From SPDF01 sp963812085 (GTDB taxonomy: Bacteria; Gemmatimonadota; Gemmatimonadetes; Gemmatimonadales; GWC2-71-9): 64,000 bases of DNA. Under the pieces are notes generated by a model. That model saw nothing but the letters and a program-made list of their open reading frames with translations, ran no database searches and was not told the origin of the DNA. A program made the translations under genes and the position numbers. The DNA lies in assembly GCA_963812085.1 (NCBI GenBank), contig CAWETL010000006.1, positions 310,001-374,000 of the forward strand, in the 5' to 3' direction. Each line of letters begins with the position of its first letter. Positions within the stretch are counted from its first letter, which is position 1. Shown one piece after another: positions 50,774-58,200 of this stretch.

Positions 50774-52824
50774 GCGCCCTCCTGATCGATGCCAGTCGCG
50801 GGATCTTCAACGACGATGCCTTCGCCGGCCGGGTCGCATCGAGTCTTGCCGACCCCCACGTGTCGGACTTCGTCGCCATCAAGATCACCGACGGCGTGGT
50901 GGCGGCGCGTCCCAACCTGATCGCGGTGCGGCCGCTCCTCGAAGCCACCCTCTCCGGCCTCGTGCGCAGCCAGCCCTTTCGCGCGGCGGCCCGCACTTCT
51001 CTTCGCACCGCCCATCGCACGCTGTTCTCGCAGGGTGGGAGCGAGTTCCTGCTCTCGATCCCCGACCTGGGCATCCTGGCCCGGAGTGCGCTGGCCGGCG
51101 CCAGCCCCGAACTGGCGGCCAAGATTCCCGACAAGGTCGAGGCCGTGCTGGCCGACCTGCCGCACAGCCGACTTGGCGCCGCGGTCGTTCAGGCCCGAAC
51201 GGCATGGACAAAACTGAGGTGGCTGCAGGGGACGCTCTTCCTCTTGGGCCCGATCCTTCTGGTGTGGGGTGTCCTGATCCACCCTGACCGCCGCCGCGGG
51301 CTGGTCCGGCTCGGCGGCGGCCTGATCGTGGTGGGCCTCCTCCTGGCGCTGACGATTCCGATGGGTCGGCTGGTGGCGCTCCTGGCCTCGACCGATCCCG
51401 ACGCCCGCGGCGCGATCTTCGGCGTCTGGCGGGCGTACTTTGCTCCGCTGATTACCTGGGCCATCACCCTGAGCGGCACCGGTCTCGTCCTGGCCGCGGC
51501 CGGGAATTCGCTGCACGAAACGGTGAATCCCTACCGGCGGATCATGGACCTCGTGCGTGCGGTGGCGTCGCCTCCGCGCGGGCGAGCGGGTCGATTGCTC
51601 TGGATCGCCGGCACCGCCGCGGCCGGGACGATGCTACTCGTCTGGCCGTCGAGCGTCGTGTCGATCCTCGCGGTCTTCGGCGGGCTCCTGCTGGCCTTCG
51701 CGGCGCTCCGGGAGCTCTTTCGGCTTGCCCTCGAAAACGTGCCCGAGACGATGGCGGAGACCGGCGCGACCGGGAGGCGCCGGTGGCCGCTCCGCGCGCT
51801 GGCCGGCTTCGCCCTGGCTGCGGCGCTGATCGTGGCCATCCTGGTGTGGCGCAAGCCAATGACACCGCCCCCTGTGGTCGGCGAGGTCCTGGTCTGCAAC
51901 GGCTCCGCGGCACTCTGCGACCGGCCGCTCGACAAGGTCGTCTTTGCGGCCTCGCACAATTCGATGTCGAACGCCGGGATCGAGGGCTGGATGTTCCCGC
52001 ACCACTCGCACGACATGCCGGGCCAGTTGCAGGACGGCATGCGCGCGTTGCTGTTCGACATCCACTACGGCTTCCCGGGCGGCGAGCGGATCAAGACCGA
52101 CCTCGAGGGCGAGGGCGCCACGCGGGAAAAGCTGGTCGGCGCGGTCGGCGAGGAGGGGTTCGAGGCCGCCCAGCGGATCCGCAACCGGCTGGTCGGCGTC
52201 GACGAAGGGAAGCGCGGCCTGTACTTCTGCCATGGCTTCTGCGAGCTGGGCGCCTACCCCGTGGTGCCGGCGCTGGCCGGCATCCGCGACTGGCTGGTGG
52301 TCAACCCGTCCGAAGTGATCATGATCGTGATCGAGGACTACGTGACGCCGGAGGAGATCGCCGCCGCATTCCAGGAGAGCGGTCTCATGGAGTTCGTGTA
52401 CACCGGACCGGTCACGCCGCTGCCCACGATGCGCCAGATGATCGACTCGGGCGGGCGGGTGATGGTGTTCCTCGAGTCCGGGAAACCGGGCGTGCCCTGG
52501 CTCCACCCGGCGTTCACGTCCATCCAGGAGACGCCCTACAGCTTCCATAGCCCCGAGGCGTTCACCTGCGTGCCGAACCGGGGCGGCACGACACCCCCGA
52601 TGTTCCAGATCAACCACTGGATCGAGACGACTCCCGCCCCCAAGCCGAGCAACGCGGAGATCGTGAACTCCTACGACTTCCTCCTCAAGCGGGCCCAGAC
52701 CTGCAAGCGCGAGCGGAAGCACCTGCCGAACATCATTGCCGTGGATTTCGAGGACATCGGCGACCTCGTCAGGGTGGTCCGCACCCTGAACGGCCTCGAC
52801 TCGACCGGGGCCCCTCGCCGGTAG
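50707..52824 (+). CDS. Membrane protein with C-terminal PI-PLC-like phosphodiesterase domain
   Basis: A 705-residue protein. The first 370 residues include about six membrane helices and a periplasmic segment. The C-terminal 290 residues resemble a PLC-like phosphodiesterase TIM barrel: FAASHNSMSNAG (first catalytic His), ALLFDIHYGF and LYFCHGFCELG (second His). Such domains cleave phosphoinositide or other phosphodiester lipids. The barrel would face the periplasm. ATG 50707 starts inside the arginase reading frame. A GC hairpin follows the stop. Confidence 0.85.
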   Translation: MPSRSTTASFTLGLTGLILLALSALLIDASRGIFNDDAFAGRVASSLADPHVSDFVAIKITDGVVAARPNLIAVRPLLEATLSGLVRSQPFRAAARTSLRTAHRTLFSQGGSEFLLSIPDLGILARSALAGASPELAAKIPDKVEAVLADLPHSRLGAAVVQARTAWTKLRWLQGTLFLLGPILLVWGVLIHPDRRRGLVRLGGGLIVVGLLLALTIPMGRLVALLASTDPDARGAIFGVWRAYFAPLITWAITLSGTGLVLAAAGNSLHETVNPYRRIMDLVRAVASPPRGRAGRLLWIAGTAAAGTMLLVWPSSVVSILAVFGGLLLAFAALRELFRLALENVPETMAETGATGRRRWPLRALAGFALAAALIVAILVWRKPMTPPPVVGEVLVCNGSAALCDRPLDKVVFAASHNSMSNAGIEGWMFPHHSHDMPGQLQDGMRALLFDIHYGFPGGERIKTDLEGEGATREKLVGAVGEEGFEAAQRIRNRLVGVDEGKRGLYFCHGFCELGAYPVVPALAGIRDWLVVNPSEVIMIVIEDYVTPEEIAAAFQESGLMEFVYTGPVTPLPTMRQMIDSGGRVMVFLESGKPGVPWLHPAFTSIQETPYSFHSPEAFTCVPNRGGTTPPMFQINHWIETTPAPKPSNAEIVNSYDFLLKRAQTCKRERKHLPNIIAVDFEDIGDLVRVVRTLNGLDSTGAPRR

Positions 52825-52834
52825 CCGCCCGACA

Positions 52835-52858
52835 GGCCCCGGCATCCGCGCCGGGGCC
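52835..52858. terminator. GC-rich hairpin after the PI-PLC-like gene
   Basis: A perfect 9-bp stem GGCCCCGGC / GCCGGGGCC with a 6-nt loop starts 11 bp after the stop. No T-tract follows, so it is only a probable terminator. Confidence 0.6.
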
Positions 52859-52865
52859 CCACGTT

Positions 52866-52930
52866 CCCCCAGATTCGCGCTGCTTTGCCGTGAGGCACCC
52901 CTCCGGGGGAGCTTCACGCGAATCTTGGGG
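52866..52930. other. Three-way-junction-like fold upstream of the GMC oxidoreductase gene
   Basis: An outer stem (52867-52879 with 52917-52930: CCCC, A, GATTCGCG with CGCGAATC, T, GGGG, one bulge) encloses two small hairpins: TGCC-GTGA-GGCA (52886-52897, a GNRA loop) and CCCC-TCC-GGGG (52898-52908). It could be a cis-acting RNA or a DNA site. A TATGAT -10 candidate at 52960 lies downstream, so it may sit upstream of the transcript. Confidence 0.45.
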
Positions 52931-52969
52931 TATGTTCAGAGTGGATCCCGCCAATTTGGTATGATTCAG
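52927..52969 (+). promoter_or_regulatory. Imperfect direct repeats in the GMC oxidoreductase promoter
   Basis: GGGGTATGTTCAG (52927-52939) and TTTGGTATGATTCAG (52955-52969) share GGTATGNTTCAG-like cores about 29 bp apart, close to three helical turns. The second includes TATGAT, a -10 candidate about 86 bp before the chosen start. They may be operator half-sites. Confidence 0.35.
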
Positions 52970-53055
52970 GGGACGCGCTCGGTGCCCCGTGGCGACCGTT
53001 CGTGGCGTCCGCCGGGCGGCGGCTTCGATCCTGTCCTGTTTCTATGAAGGCATAC

Positions 53056-54726
53056 ATGTCCGACGTGCTTGACTTCGTCGTCATCGGCTCGGGGTTCGGC
53101 GGTAGTGTGTCCGCGCTCCGGCTCACGGAAAAGGGCTACCGGGTCCGCGTGCTCGAGCGGGGCAAGCGCTTCCGCGACGAGGACTTTGCCCGTTCCAACT
53201 GGAATGTTCGCAAGTACCTCTGGGCCCCCGCGCTCCGCTGCTTCGGGATCTTGCAGATCAGCCCATTCCGCGACGTCTTCGTGCTGCACGGTTCGGGCGT
53301 CGGGGGCGGGAGCTTGGGCTACGCCAACGTGCTGATGGCCCCGGGCGACGAGATGTTCTCCGCGCCGGCCTGGAGCCACCTGGCCGACTGGAAGAATCTC
53401 CTCCTCCCCCATTACGACACGGCGCGCCGGATGCTCGGCGTCGCGCCCAACCCGCGGACCTGGCCGGCCGACATCCTGCTTCGTGACATCGCCAGTGAAC
53501 TCGGCACCGCGGACACCTGGCAACTCACTCCCGTCGGGACCTTCTTCGGCGTCCCCGACCGCGAGGGGGAGGAAGTGCCCGATCCTTACTTCGGTGGCGA
53601 GGGCCCGGCGCGCAGCGGCTGCATCCACTGTGGCGGCTGCATGGTGGGGTGCCGGCACAACGCGAAGAACACGCTGGTGAAGAACTACCTCTACCTGGCC
53701 GAGAAATGGGGCGCCACGGTGGAGGCGGAGGCCGAGGTGCGGGACATCGTGCCGCTCTCCGCCGATCAGCCGGACGGGGCGCGGTACGAGGTGGTGTATC
53801 GCTCGTCCTCGGCGCTGCTCTTCAGGGGGATGAAGCGGCTCCGGACGCGCAACGTGATTTGCGCCGCGGGCGCGCTGGGCACGCTGCGGCTCCTCTTCCG
53901 CTGCCGCGACGTGACCGGTTCCCTGCCCAACATTTCCCCCCGCCTCGGCGATCTCGTCCGCACCAACAACGAGTCGCTGATGGGCGTCATCGCGCGCGAC
54001 GACGCAGCGGACTATTCCCAGGGGATCGCGATCACCTCGATCGTCCACGCCGACCCGATCACCACCATCGAGCCGGTGCGCTACTCGGCCGGCTCCTCAC
54101 TGATGCGGCTCCTGACCGGTCCGATCATCGAGTCGGGAGGGGCGCTGGGCCGCCTGGGCCGTTCGCTCTGGGAAATCGTGTCCCGCCCGGGGGACTTCCT
54201 GCGGACGCACGTGCGGCCGCGCTGGGCGCAGCGGACGACGATCATCCTGGCCATGCAGACCGACGACACCAAGCTCCGCTTCCGGCTGGGACGGAGCCTG
54301 TTCACGCTCTTCCAGCGTGGCCTCGTGTCCCATCCCGACCCCGAGAGCGGCCACCCCTCGGCCATCGAGATCAGCCGCAAGGTGACCCGACGGTTCGCGG
54401 AGAAGATCAACGGCATTCCGGCCGGATCGATCAACGAGAGCCTGCTCGGCATTCCGATGACGGCCCACATCATGGGCGGCTGCCCCTTTGGCACCACCGA
54501 GGCGGATGGCGTGGTCGACCTCGACTGCCAGGTGCACAACTACCCGGGGCTGTATGCGATCGACGGCTCGATCGTGCCCGCCAACCCGGGCGTGAACCCG
54601 AGCCTCACCATCACCGCCCTGGCCGAATACGCCATGAGCCGCGTTCCCGAAAAGCCGGGCGCGCCGGTGCGCACCCCGATCGGCGTGCATGCACCGGAGG
54701 AGCGCGCCACCGCGGCTGTGGCATAG
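53056..54726 (+). CDS. GMC-family oxidoreductase (ChoD-like)
   Basis: A 556-residue FAD enzyme. The dinucleotide-binding motif VIGSGFGGS is at the N-terminus, and the C-terminal HIMGGCPFG and VNPSLTITALAEYA match the substrate end of GMC oxidoreductases. Between them CIHCGGCMVGCRHNAKNTL (about residue 188) carries four Cys in a ferredoxin-like pattern, as in the ChoD-type group once called cholesterol oxidases. The start ATG 53056 was taken because AAGG lies 5 nt upstream; ATG 53044 is possible. Substrate unknown; a sterol or hydroxylated lipid is plausible. Confidence 0.88.
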   Translation: MSDVLDFVVIGSGFGGSVSALRLTEKGYRVRVLERGKRFRDEDFARSNWNVRKYLWAPALRCFGILQISPFRDVFVLHGSGVGGGSLGYANVLMAPGDEMFSAPAWSHLADWKNLLLPHYDTARRMLGVAPNPRTWPADILLRDIASELGTADTWQLTPVGTFFGVPDREGEEVPDPYFGGEGPARSGCIHCGGCMVGCRHNAKNTLVKNYLYLAEKWGATVEAEAEVRDIVPLSADQPDGARYEVVYRSSSALLFRGMKRLRTRNVICAAGALGTLRLLFRCRDVTGSLPNISPRLGDLVRTNNESLMGVIARDDAADYSQGIAITSIVHADPITTIEPVRYSAGSSLMRLLTGPIIESGGALGRLGRSLWEIVSRPGDFLRTHVRPRWAQRTTIILAMQTDDTKLRFRLGRSLFTLFQRGLVSHPDPESGHPSAIEISRKVTRRFAEKINGIPAGSINESLLGIPMTAHIMGGCPFGTTEADGVVDLDCQVHNYPGLYAIDGSIVPANPGVNPSLTITALAEYAMSRVPEKPGAPVRTPIGVHAPEERATAAVA

Positions 54727-54748
54727 CGAGAGAAAGGAGCCGGCTTCC

Positions 54749-55234
54749 ATGTCGCTGACACTGACGTCCAGCACGTTCGCCCACCAGGGAGAGATCCCCA
54801 GTCGCTGCACCTGCGAGGGCAAGGACCTGGCCCCGGCGCTCGCCTGGACCGGGCTTCCAGCCGGGACGAAGAGCCTGGCGCTCGTCGTGGACGACCCCGA
54901 CGCCCCCGATCCCGCCGCGCCGAAGCGGACGTACGTTCACTGGGTCATCTACAACATCCCGCCCGGGTGTGCCGGCTTGCCGGAAGGGGTCGCGAGCGCC
55001 GGCCTTCCCCAGGGAACGCGGGAGGGGCTCAACGACTGGAAGCGCACCGGGTACGGCGGCCCTTGCCCGCCGATCGGGCGCCACCGCTACTTCCACAAAC
55101 TCTATGCGCTGGATACGGTACTTCCGGACCTGGGTCGGCCGACCAAGGCGGCGCTGCTTGACGGCATGAAGGGGCATGTGCTGGGTCAGGCCGAGCTGAT
55201 GGGGACCTACATCAAGAAGGAGTCGACAAAATGA
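54749..55234 (+). CDS. YbhB/YbcL family PEBP-like protein
   Basis: A 161-residue phosphatidylethanolamine-binding-protein fold. Seen: LVVDDPDAPDP and YVHWVIYNIPP for the first ligand loop, and GPCPPIGRHRYFHKLYALD for the second. AAAGGAGCC precedes ATG 54749 at good spacing. It lies 22 bp after the GMC gene and overlaps the DUF302 gene by ATGA, so three genes form one unit. Family members have no firm role in bacteria. Confidence 0.95.
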   Translation: MSLTLTSSTFAHQGEIPSRCTCEGKDLAPALAWTGLPAGTKSLALVVDDPDAPDPAAPKRTYVHWVIYNIPPGCAGLPEGVASAGLPQGTREGLNDWKRTGYGGPCPPIGRHRYFHKLYALDTVLPDLGRPTKAALLDGMKGHVLGQAELMGTYIKKESTK

Positions 55235-55641
55235 CGACCACGGCATTGTCGTTTGAAGTGGAGCTCGCGCAGCCCTATGACCGCGCCATTGAGACCGTCA
55301 CCGCGGCACTCAAGGCCGAGGGGTTCGGGGTGCTGACGCGCATCGACGTTCACAACACGCTCAAGGAAAAGATCGGCGCCGACTTCCGGCAGTATGCGAT
55401 CCTCGGCGCCTGCAACCCGACGCTGGCGCACCGGGCGCTCAGCCATCGTGGGGAGGCGGGGCTGATGCTGCCCTGCAACGTGACGGTCGAGGCGGCCGGG
55501 AAGGGCGCGCTGGTGCGGATTGCGGATCCCGACGTGATGCTCTCGGTCGGCGGGATGGACCAGGACCCGACGCTCCGCTCGGTCGCGACCGAGGCGCGGG
55601 CCCGCCTGTCGCGCGTGGCCGACGCGCTCGCCGGGAAATGA
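55231..55641 (+). CDS. DUF302 domain-containing protein
   Basis: A 136-residue DUF302 protein: YDRAIETVTAALKAEGFGVLTRIDV, then FRQYAILGACNPTLAHRAL and LPCNVTVEA. The family fold is known but the function is not; some members bind lipids or metals through the conserved GACNP Cys. It overlaps the PEBP gene by ATGA. Confidence 0.93.
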   Translation: MTTTALSFEVELAQPYDRAIETVTAALKAEGFGVLTRIDVHNTLKEKIGADFRQYAILGACNPTLAHRALSHRGEAGLMLPCNVTVEAAGKGALVRIADPDVMLSVGGMDQDPTLRSVATEARARLSRVADALAGK

Positions 55642-55648
55642 GCTGGTC

Positions 55649-56707
55649 CTGACCGACTGGCTCGTCTACGGGGCCACCGGATACACCGGACGCCTGATCG
55701 TCCGGCGCGCGGTGGCCCGTGGGCTCCGGCCGATCCTCTCCGGCCGGAGCTCCGCGGCCCTGGCCGAACTGGCCGGACCGCTCGGGCTCGAGTATCGGGC
55801 GGCTTCGCTGGAATCCCCGGCGCTCGACGAAGCGCTCAAGGGCTGTGGTGCCGTCCTCCACTGTGCCGGCCCGTTCGAGGAGACGAGTGCGCCGATGGCC
55901 GCCGCCTGCCTGCGCGCGGGCGCGCACTACCTCGACATCACCGGCGAAATCGAAGTCTTCGAGGCGCTCGCCGCGCGCGGCCCCGAGGCGGCTCGGGCGG
56001 GCGTCATGCTGCTGCCAGGCGTGGGGTTCGACGTCGTGCCGACCGATTGCCTCGGCGCGCACCTCAAGCGCATTCTTCCTTCCGCCACCCGACTTCATCT
56101 CGGCATCCGGGCGCGGGCCGGGCTGAGCCGCGGCACCGCCGCCACGGCGGTCGCATCGATCGGCCGGCCGCTTCTGGCGAGACGGGGCGGGAAGATCGTT
56201 CCGTTACCGGGGGAGTGGGCTGAGCGCACCATTGATTTCGGGCGGGGGCCGGAACGGGCGCTCGCGCTTTCCTGGGGCGACGTCAGCACGGCCTGGCACA
56301 GCACCGGGATTTCCGATATCGCGGTGTATTTCGCGATGAACCCGTCGGCGGCCCGTGCCGTCCGGCTTGCGGGACGATTGGGCTGGCTGCTCGGTGCACC
56401 TCCGATGCGCGCCCTCCTCCGATGGGGAGTGCGGCGGCGCGCACCGGGACCCACCGACGACGAGCGCGCCGCGGGCCAGGCCACCCTGTGGGGCGAGGTG
56501 CAGGACTCCACGGGGCGTCGTGCGGCCGCACGGCTTCGCACCCCGGAGGGATACACGCTCACGGCCATGACCGCCGTCGCCTGCGTCGAACGGGTGCTCG
56601 CCGGCGTGGCGCCGCCAGGATTTCAGACCCCCTCGCGCGCCTATGGCGCCGACTTCATCTTGGAGATGGACGGTGTGCGGCGGGACGACCTCGCCGCGAC
56701 GGCCTGA
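55649..56707 (+). CDS. Saccharopine dehydrogenase-like / trans-acting enoyl reductase family oxidoreductase
   Basis: A 352-residue NAD(P)-dependent reductase if read from CTG 55649. The Rossmann motif YGATGYTGRL begins at residue 6 and would be lost from the first standard start (GTG 55712). No ATG, GTG or TTG lies in frame between 55634 and 55712, while CTG 55649 gives M-T-D-W-L-V-Y as in homologs I remember and follows GGGAAATGAG. Later segments such as GVGFDVVPTDCLGAHL and GYTLTAMTAV support the family. It lies 8 bp after DUF302. Confidence 0.87.
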   Translation: MTDWLVYGATGYTGRLIVRRAVARGLRPILSGRSSAALAELAGPLGLEYRAASLESPALDEALKGCGAVLHCAGPFEETSAPMAAACLRAGAHYLDITGEIEVFEALAARGPEAARAGVMLLPGVGFDVVPTDCLGAHLKRILPSATRLHLGIRARAGLSRGTAATAVASIGRPLLARRGGKIVPLPGEWAERTIDFGRGPERALALSWGDVSTAWHSTGISDIAVYFAMNPSAARAVRLAGRLGWLLGAPPMRALLRWGVRRRAPGPTDDERAAGQATLWGEVQDSTGRRAAARLRTPEGYTLTAMTAVACVERVLAGVAPPGFQTPSRAYGADFILEMDGVRRDDLAATA

Positions 56708-56732
56708 CCCCGATCGCCACCCTGGAGACCGC

Positions 56733-57167
56733 ATGCTGAAGGACGCCCCCGACCATCTTGACGCCGACCTCATCCTCAAGCTCTACGACCTGCGCCGCGA
56801 GCAGGCCCTGCGGGAGGCGCGCGAACTGCTGGCGCGGGATTTCTGGCCGAAGAACGCCAAGGAAGCGGTGGCGGTGCTGTCGCACGACCATCCGCTCAAC
56901 CGCGCGTACCGCCAGGTGTCCACCTACTGGGAGATGGTGTACCGGATGGCGCGCCACGGAATCATCCACGGCGATTTCCTGGTGGAGAACAATGCGGAGG
57001 GCCTGTTGCTCTACGCGCGGGTCGAGCCGTACCTGGCGGAGATCCGCGCCGCGTCGTCGGCCCGCTCGTTCCAGAGCGCGGAGTGGGTGGCCACCGAGGT
57101 GCCGATGGGCCGTACGATCGCCGAGCACATGCGGGCGCGGGTCAAGAAGACGCTCGCGGGGAAGTAG
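56733..57167 (+). CDS. Conserved hypothetical protein
   Basis: A 144-residue, mainly helical, charged protein with no signal or membrane segment. DLILKLYDLRREQALREARE and YWEMVYRMARHGIIHGDFLVEN are its clearest parts. GGAGACC lies before ATG 56733. I do not recognise a family with certainty. It follows the reductase gene by 25 bp in the same direction and ends 3 bp from convergent plsC. Confidence 0.8.
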   Translation: MLKDAPDHLDADLILKLYDLRREQALREARELLARDFWPKNAKEAVAVLSHDHPLNRAYRQVSTYWEMVYRMARHGIIHGDFLVENNAEGLLLYARVEPYLAEIRAASSARSFQSAEWVATEVPMGRTIAEHMRARVKKTLAGK

Positions 57168-57170
57168 CGC

Positions 57171-57920
57171 TCAGGCCAGTCGGGCGCGGAGCGCGTCGCG
57201 CGCGGTCGTGATGGCCTCCCGGGCGCGCGCCTTGAGGGCGGGCAGGTCGTCCAGCGTCAGCCCGGCGGTCTCGATCGGGGGCAGCACCTCGACCACCGCC
57301 CTGGCAGGGTTGAAGCGCCAGTCGTGCTTGGGGAGCGCGGTGCCGGTGCCCGCCACCGCCAGCGGGAGGATCGGCACGCCGGCTTCGATGGCCAGGCGGA
57401 AGGCGCCGTCCTTGAACGGCAGCATCGTCCCGTCCACCGAGCGGGTCCCCTCCGGGAAGAAGATCACCGACACCCGCCTTCGCAGGGATACCCGGCACCG
57501 CTCCATCGCCTCCACCGCGCTGGGGCCGTGTCCCCGCTTGACCGGAATGTCCCCCGCCATCCGCATCATCCACCCAATCAGCGGAATCTTCAGGATTTCC
57601 ACCTTCGAGAGCCACTTCATCTCGAACGGCAGATGGCTGATGAGGAGGATGTCGGCAAAGGACTCGTGGTTGGAGACGACCACGTAGGGCCGCCGCGGGT
57701 CGGCCACCTTGATGCCGGCCCGGCTGAAGCGCCAGTAGGGGTTGACCTTGGCCATCGCCACGCCGAGCCGGCGGAACCACCAGCCGATCAGATAGCGTCC
57801 GCGATCGAACGGGACGGTGAGGACGTACATCACGCACATCGTGGGAAACCAGAGGATGATCACGATGCCGATGCCGACCCAGGCCCAGGCGGAACCGATG
57901 GTGAGAAGAAAGCGACGCAT
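57171..57920 (-). CDS. plsC: 1-acyl-sn-glycerol-3-phosphate acyltransferase
   Basis: A 249-residue acyltransferase that makes phosphatidic acid at the inner membrane. An N-terminal hydrophobic segment (about 10-35) precedes the catalytic motif SNHESFADIL (NHx4D type) and the substrate motif FFPEGTRS. ATG 57920 was chosen; in-frame reading back to 58043 runs through repeats. TAGGTT ends 7 bp before the ATG and no Shine-Dalgarno is present. The octamer repeat lies just upstream, as at mnmG. Confidence 0.95.
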   Translation of the reverse strand: MRRFLLTIGSAWAWVGIGIVIILWFPTMCVMYVLTVPFDRGRYLIGWWFRRLGVAMAKVNPYWRFSRAGIKVADPRRPYVVVSNHESFADILLISHLPFEMKWLSKVEILKIPLIGWMMRMAGDIPVKRGHGPSAVEAMERCRVSLRRRVSVIFFPEGTRSVDGTMLPFKDGAFRLAIEAGVPILPLAVAGTGTALPKHDWRFNPARAVVEVLPPIETAGLTLDDLPALKARAREAITTARDALRARLA

Positions 57921-57933
57921 GCGGGAAAACCTA

Positions 57934-57959
57934 GCGGGGAAGCAGGGAGGCGGGGAAGC
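57934..57959 (-). repeat. Octamer repeat upstream of plsC
   Basis: Plus strand GCGGGGAA, GCAGGGAG, GCGGGGAA, GCA; read toward plsC it is TGC TTCCCCGC-type units followed by TAGGTT and TTCCCGC before the ATG. Orientation relative to the gene is the same as at mnmG and the ABC ATPase. Confidence 0.8.
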
Positions 57960-57965
57960 AACGCG

Positions 57966-58188
57966 CTGGATCCCGGCTTTCGCCGGGATGACAGCATCCC
58001 CACGCCCTCTGTCACCCCGGCGAAGGCCGAGGTCCATCGCCACTCCGTCACCCGGCGAAGGCCGAGGTCATCGCCACTCCGTCACCCCGGCGAAGGCCGA
58101 GGTCCATCGCCACTCCGTCACCCCGGCGAAGGCCGAGGTCCATCGCCACTCCGTCACCCCGGCGAAAGCCGGGGTCCATCGTGTGGCG
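57966..58188. repeat. Palindromic 36-bp tandem repeat array with an inverted outlier
   Basis: Five tandem units begin at 58011, 58047, 58081, 58117 and 58153, each GTCACCCCGGCGAAGGCCGA plus GGTCCATCGCCACTCC (the second lacks two bases). The last unit ends in GTGTGG and has the intact palindrome CCCCGGCGAAAGCCGGGG. An inverted relative (TGGATCCCGGCTTTCGCCGG, 57968-57987) stands 24 bp away. There are no unique spacers, so it is not CRISPR. It fills the gap between plsC and the protease gene stop. Confidence 0.9.
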
Positions 58189-58200
58189 AGGGCGGCAGTC

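Noticed and set aside
55712..55714. GTG start for the saccharopine dehydrogenase-like gene
   Set aside because: It would remove the conserved GATGYTG nucleotide-binding motif encoded just upstream.
57966..58188. CRISPR array
   Set aside because: The units are contiguous 36-bp tandem copies with no unique spacers, and no cas genes are in the window.
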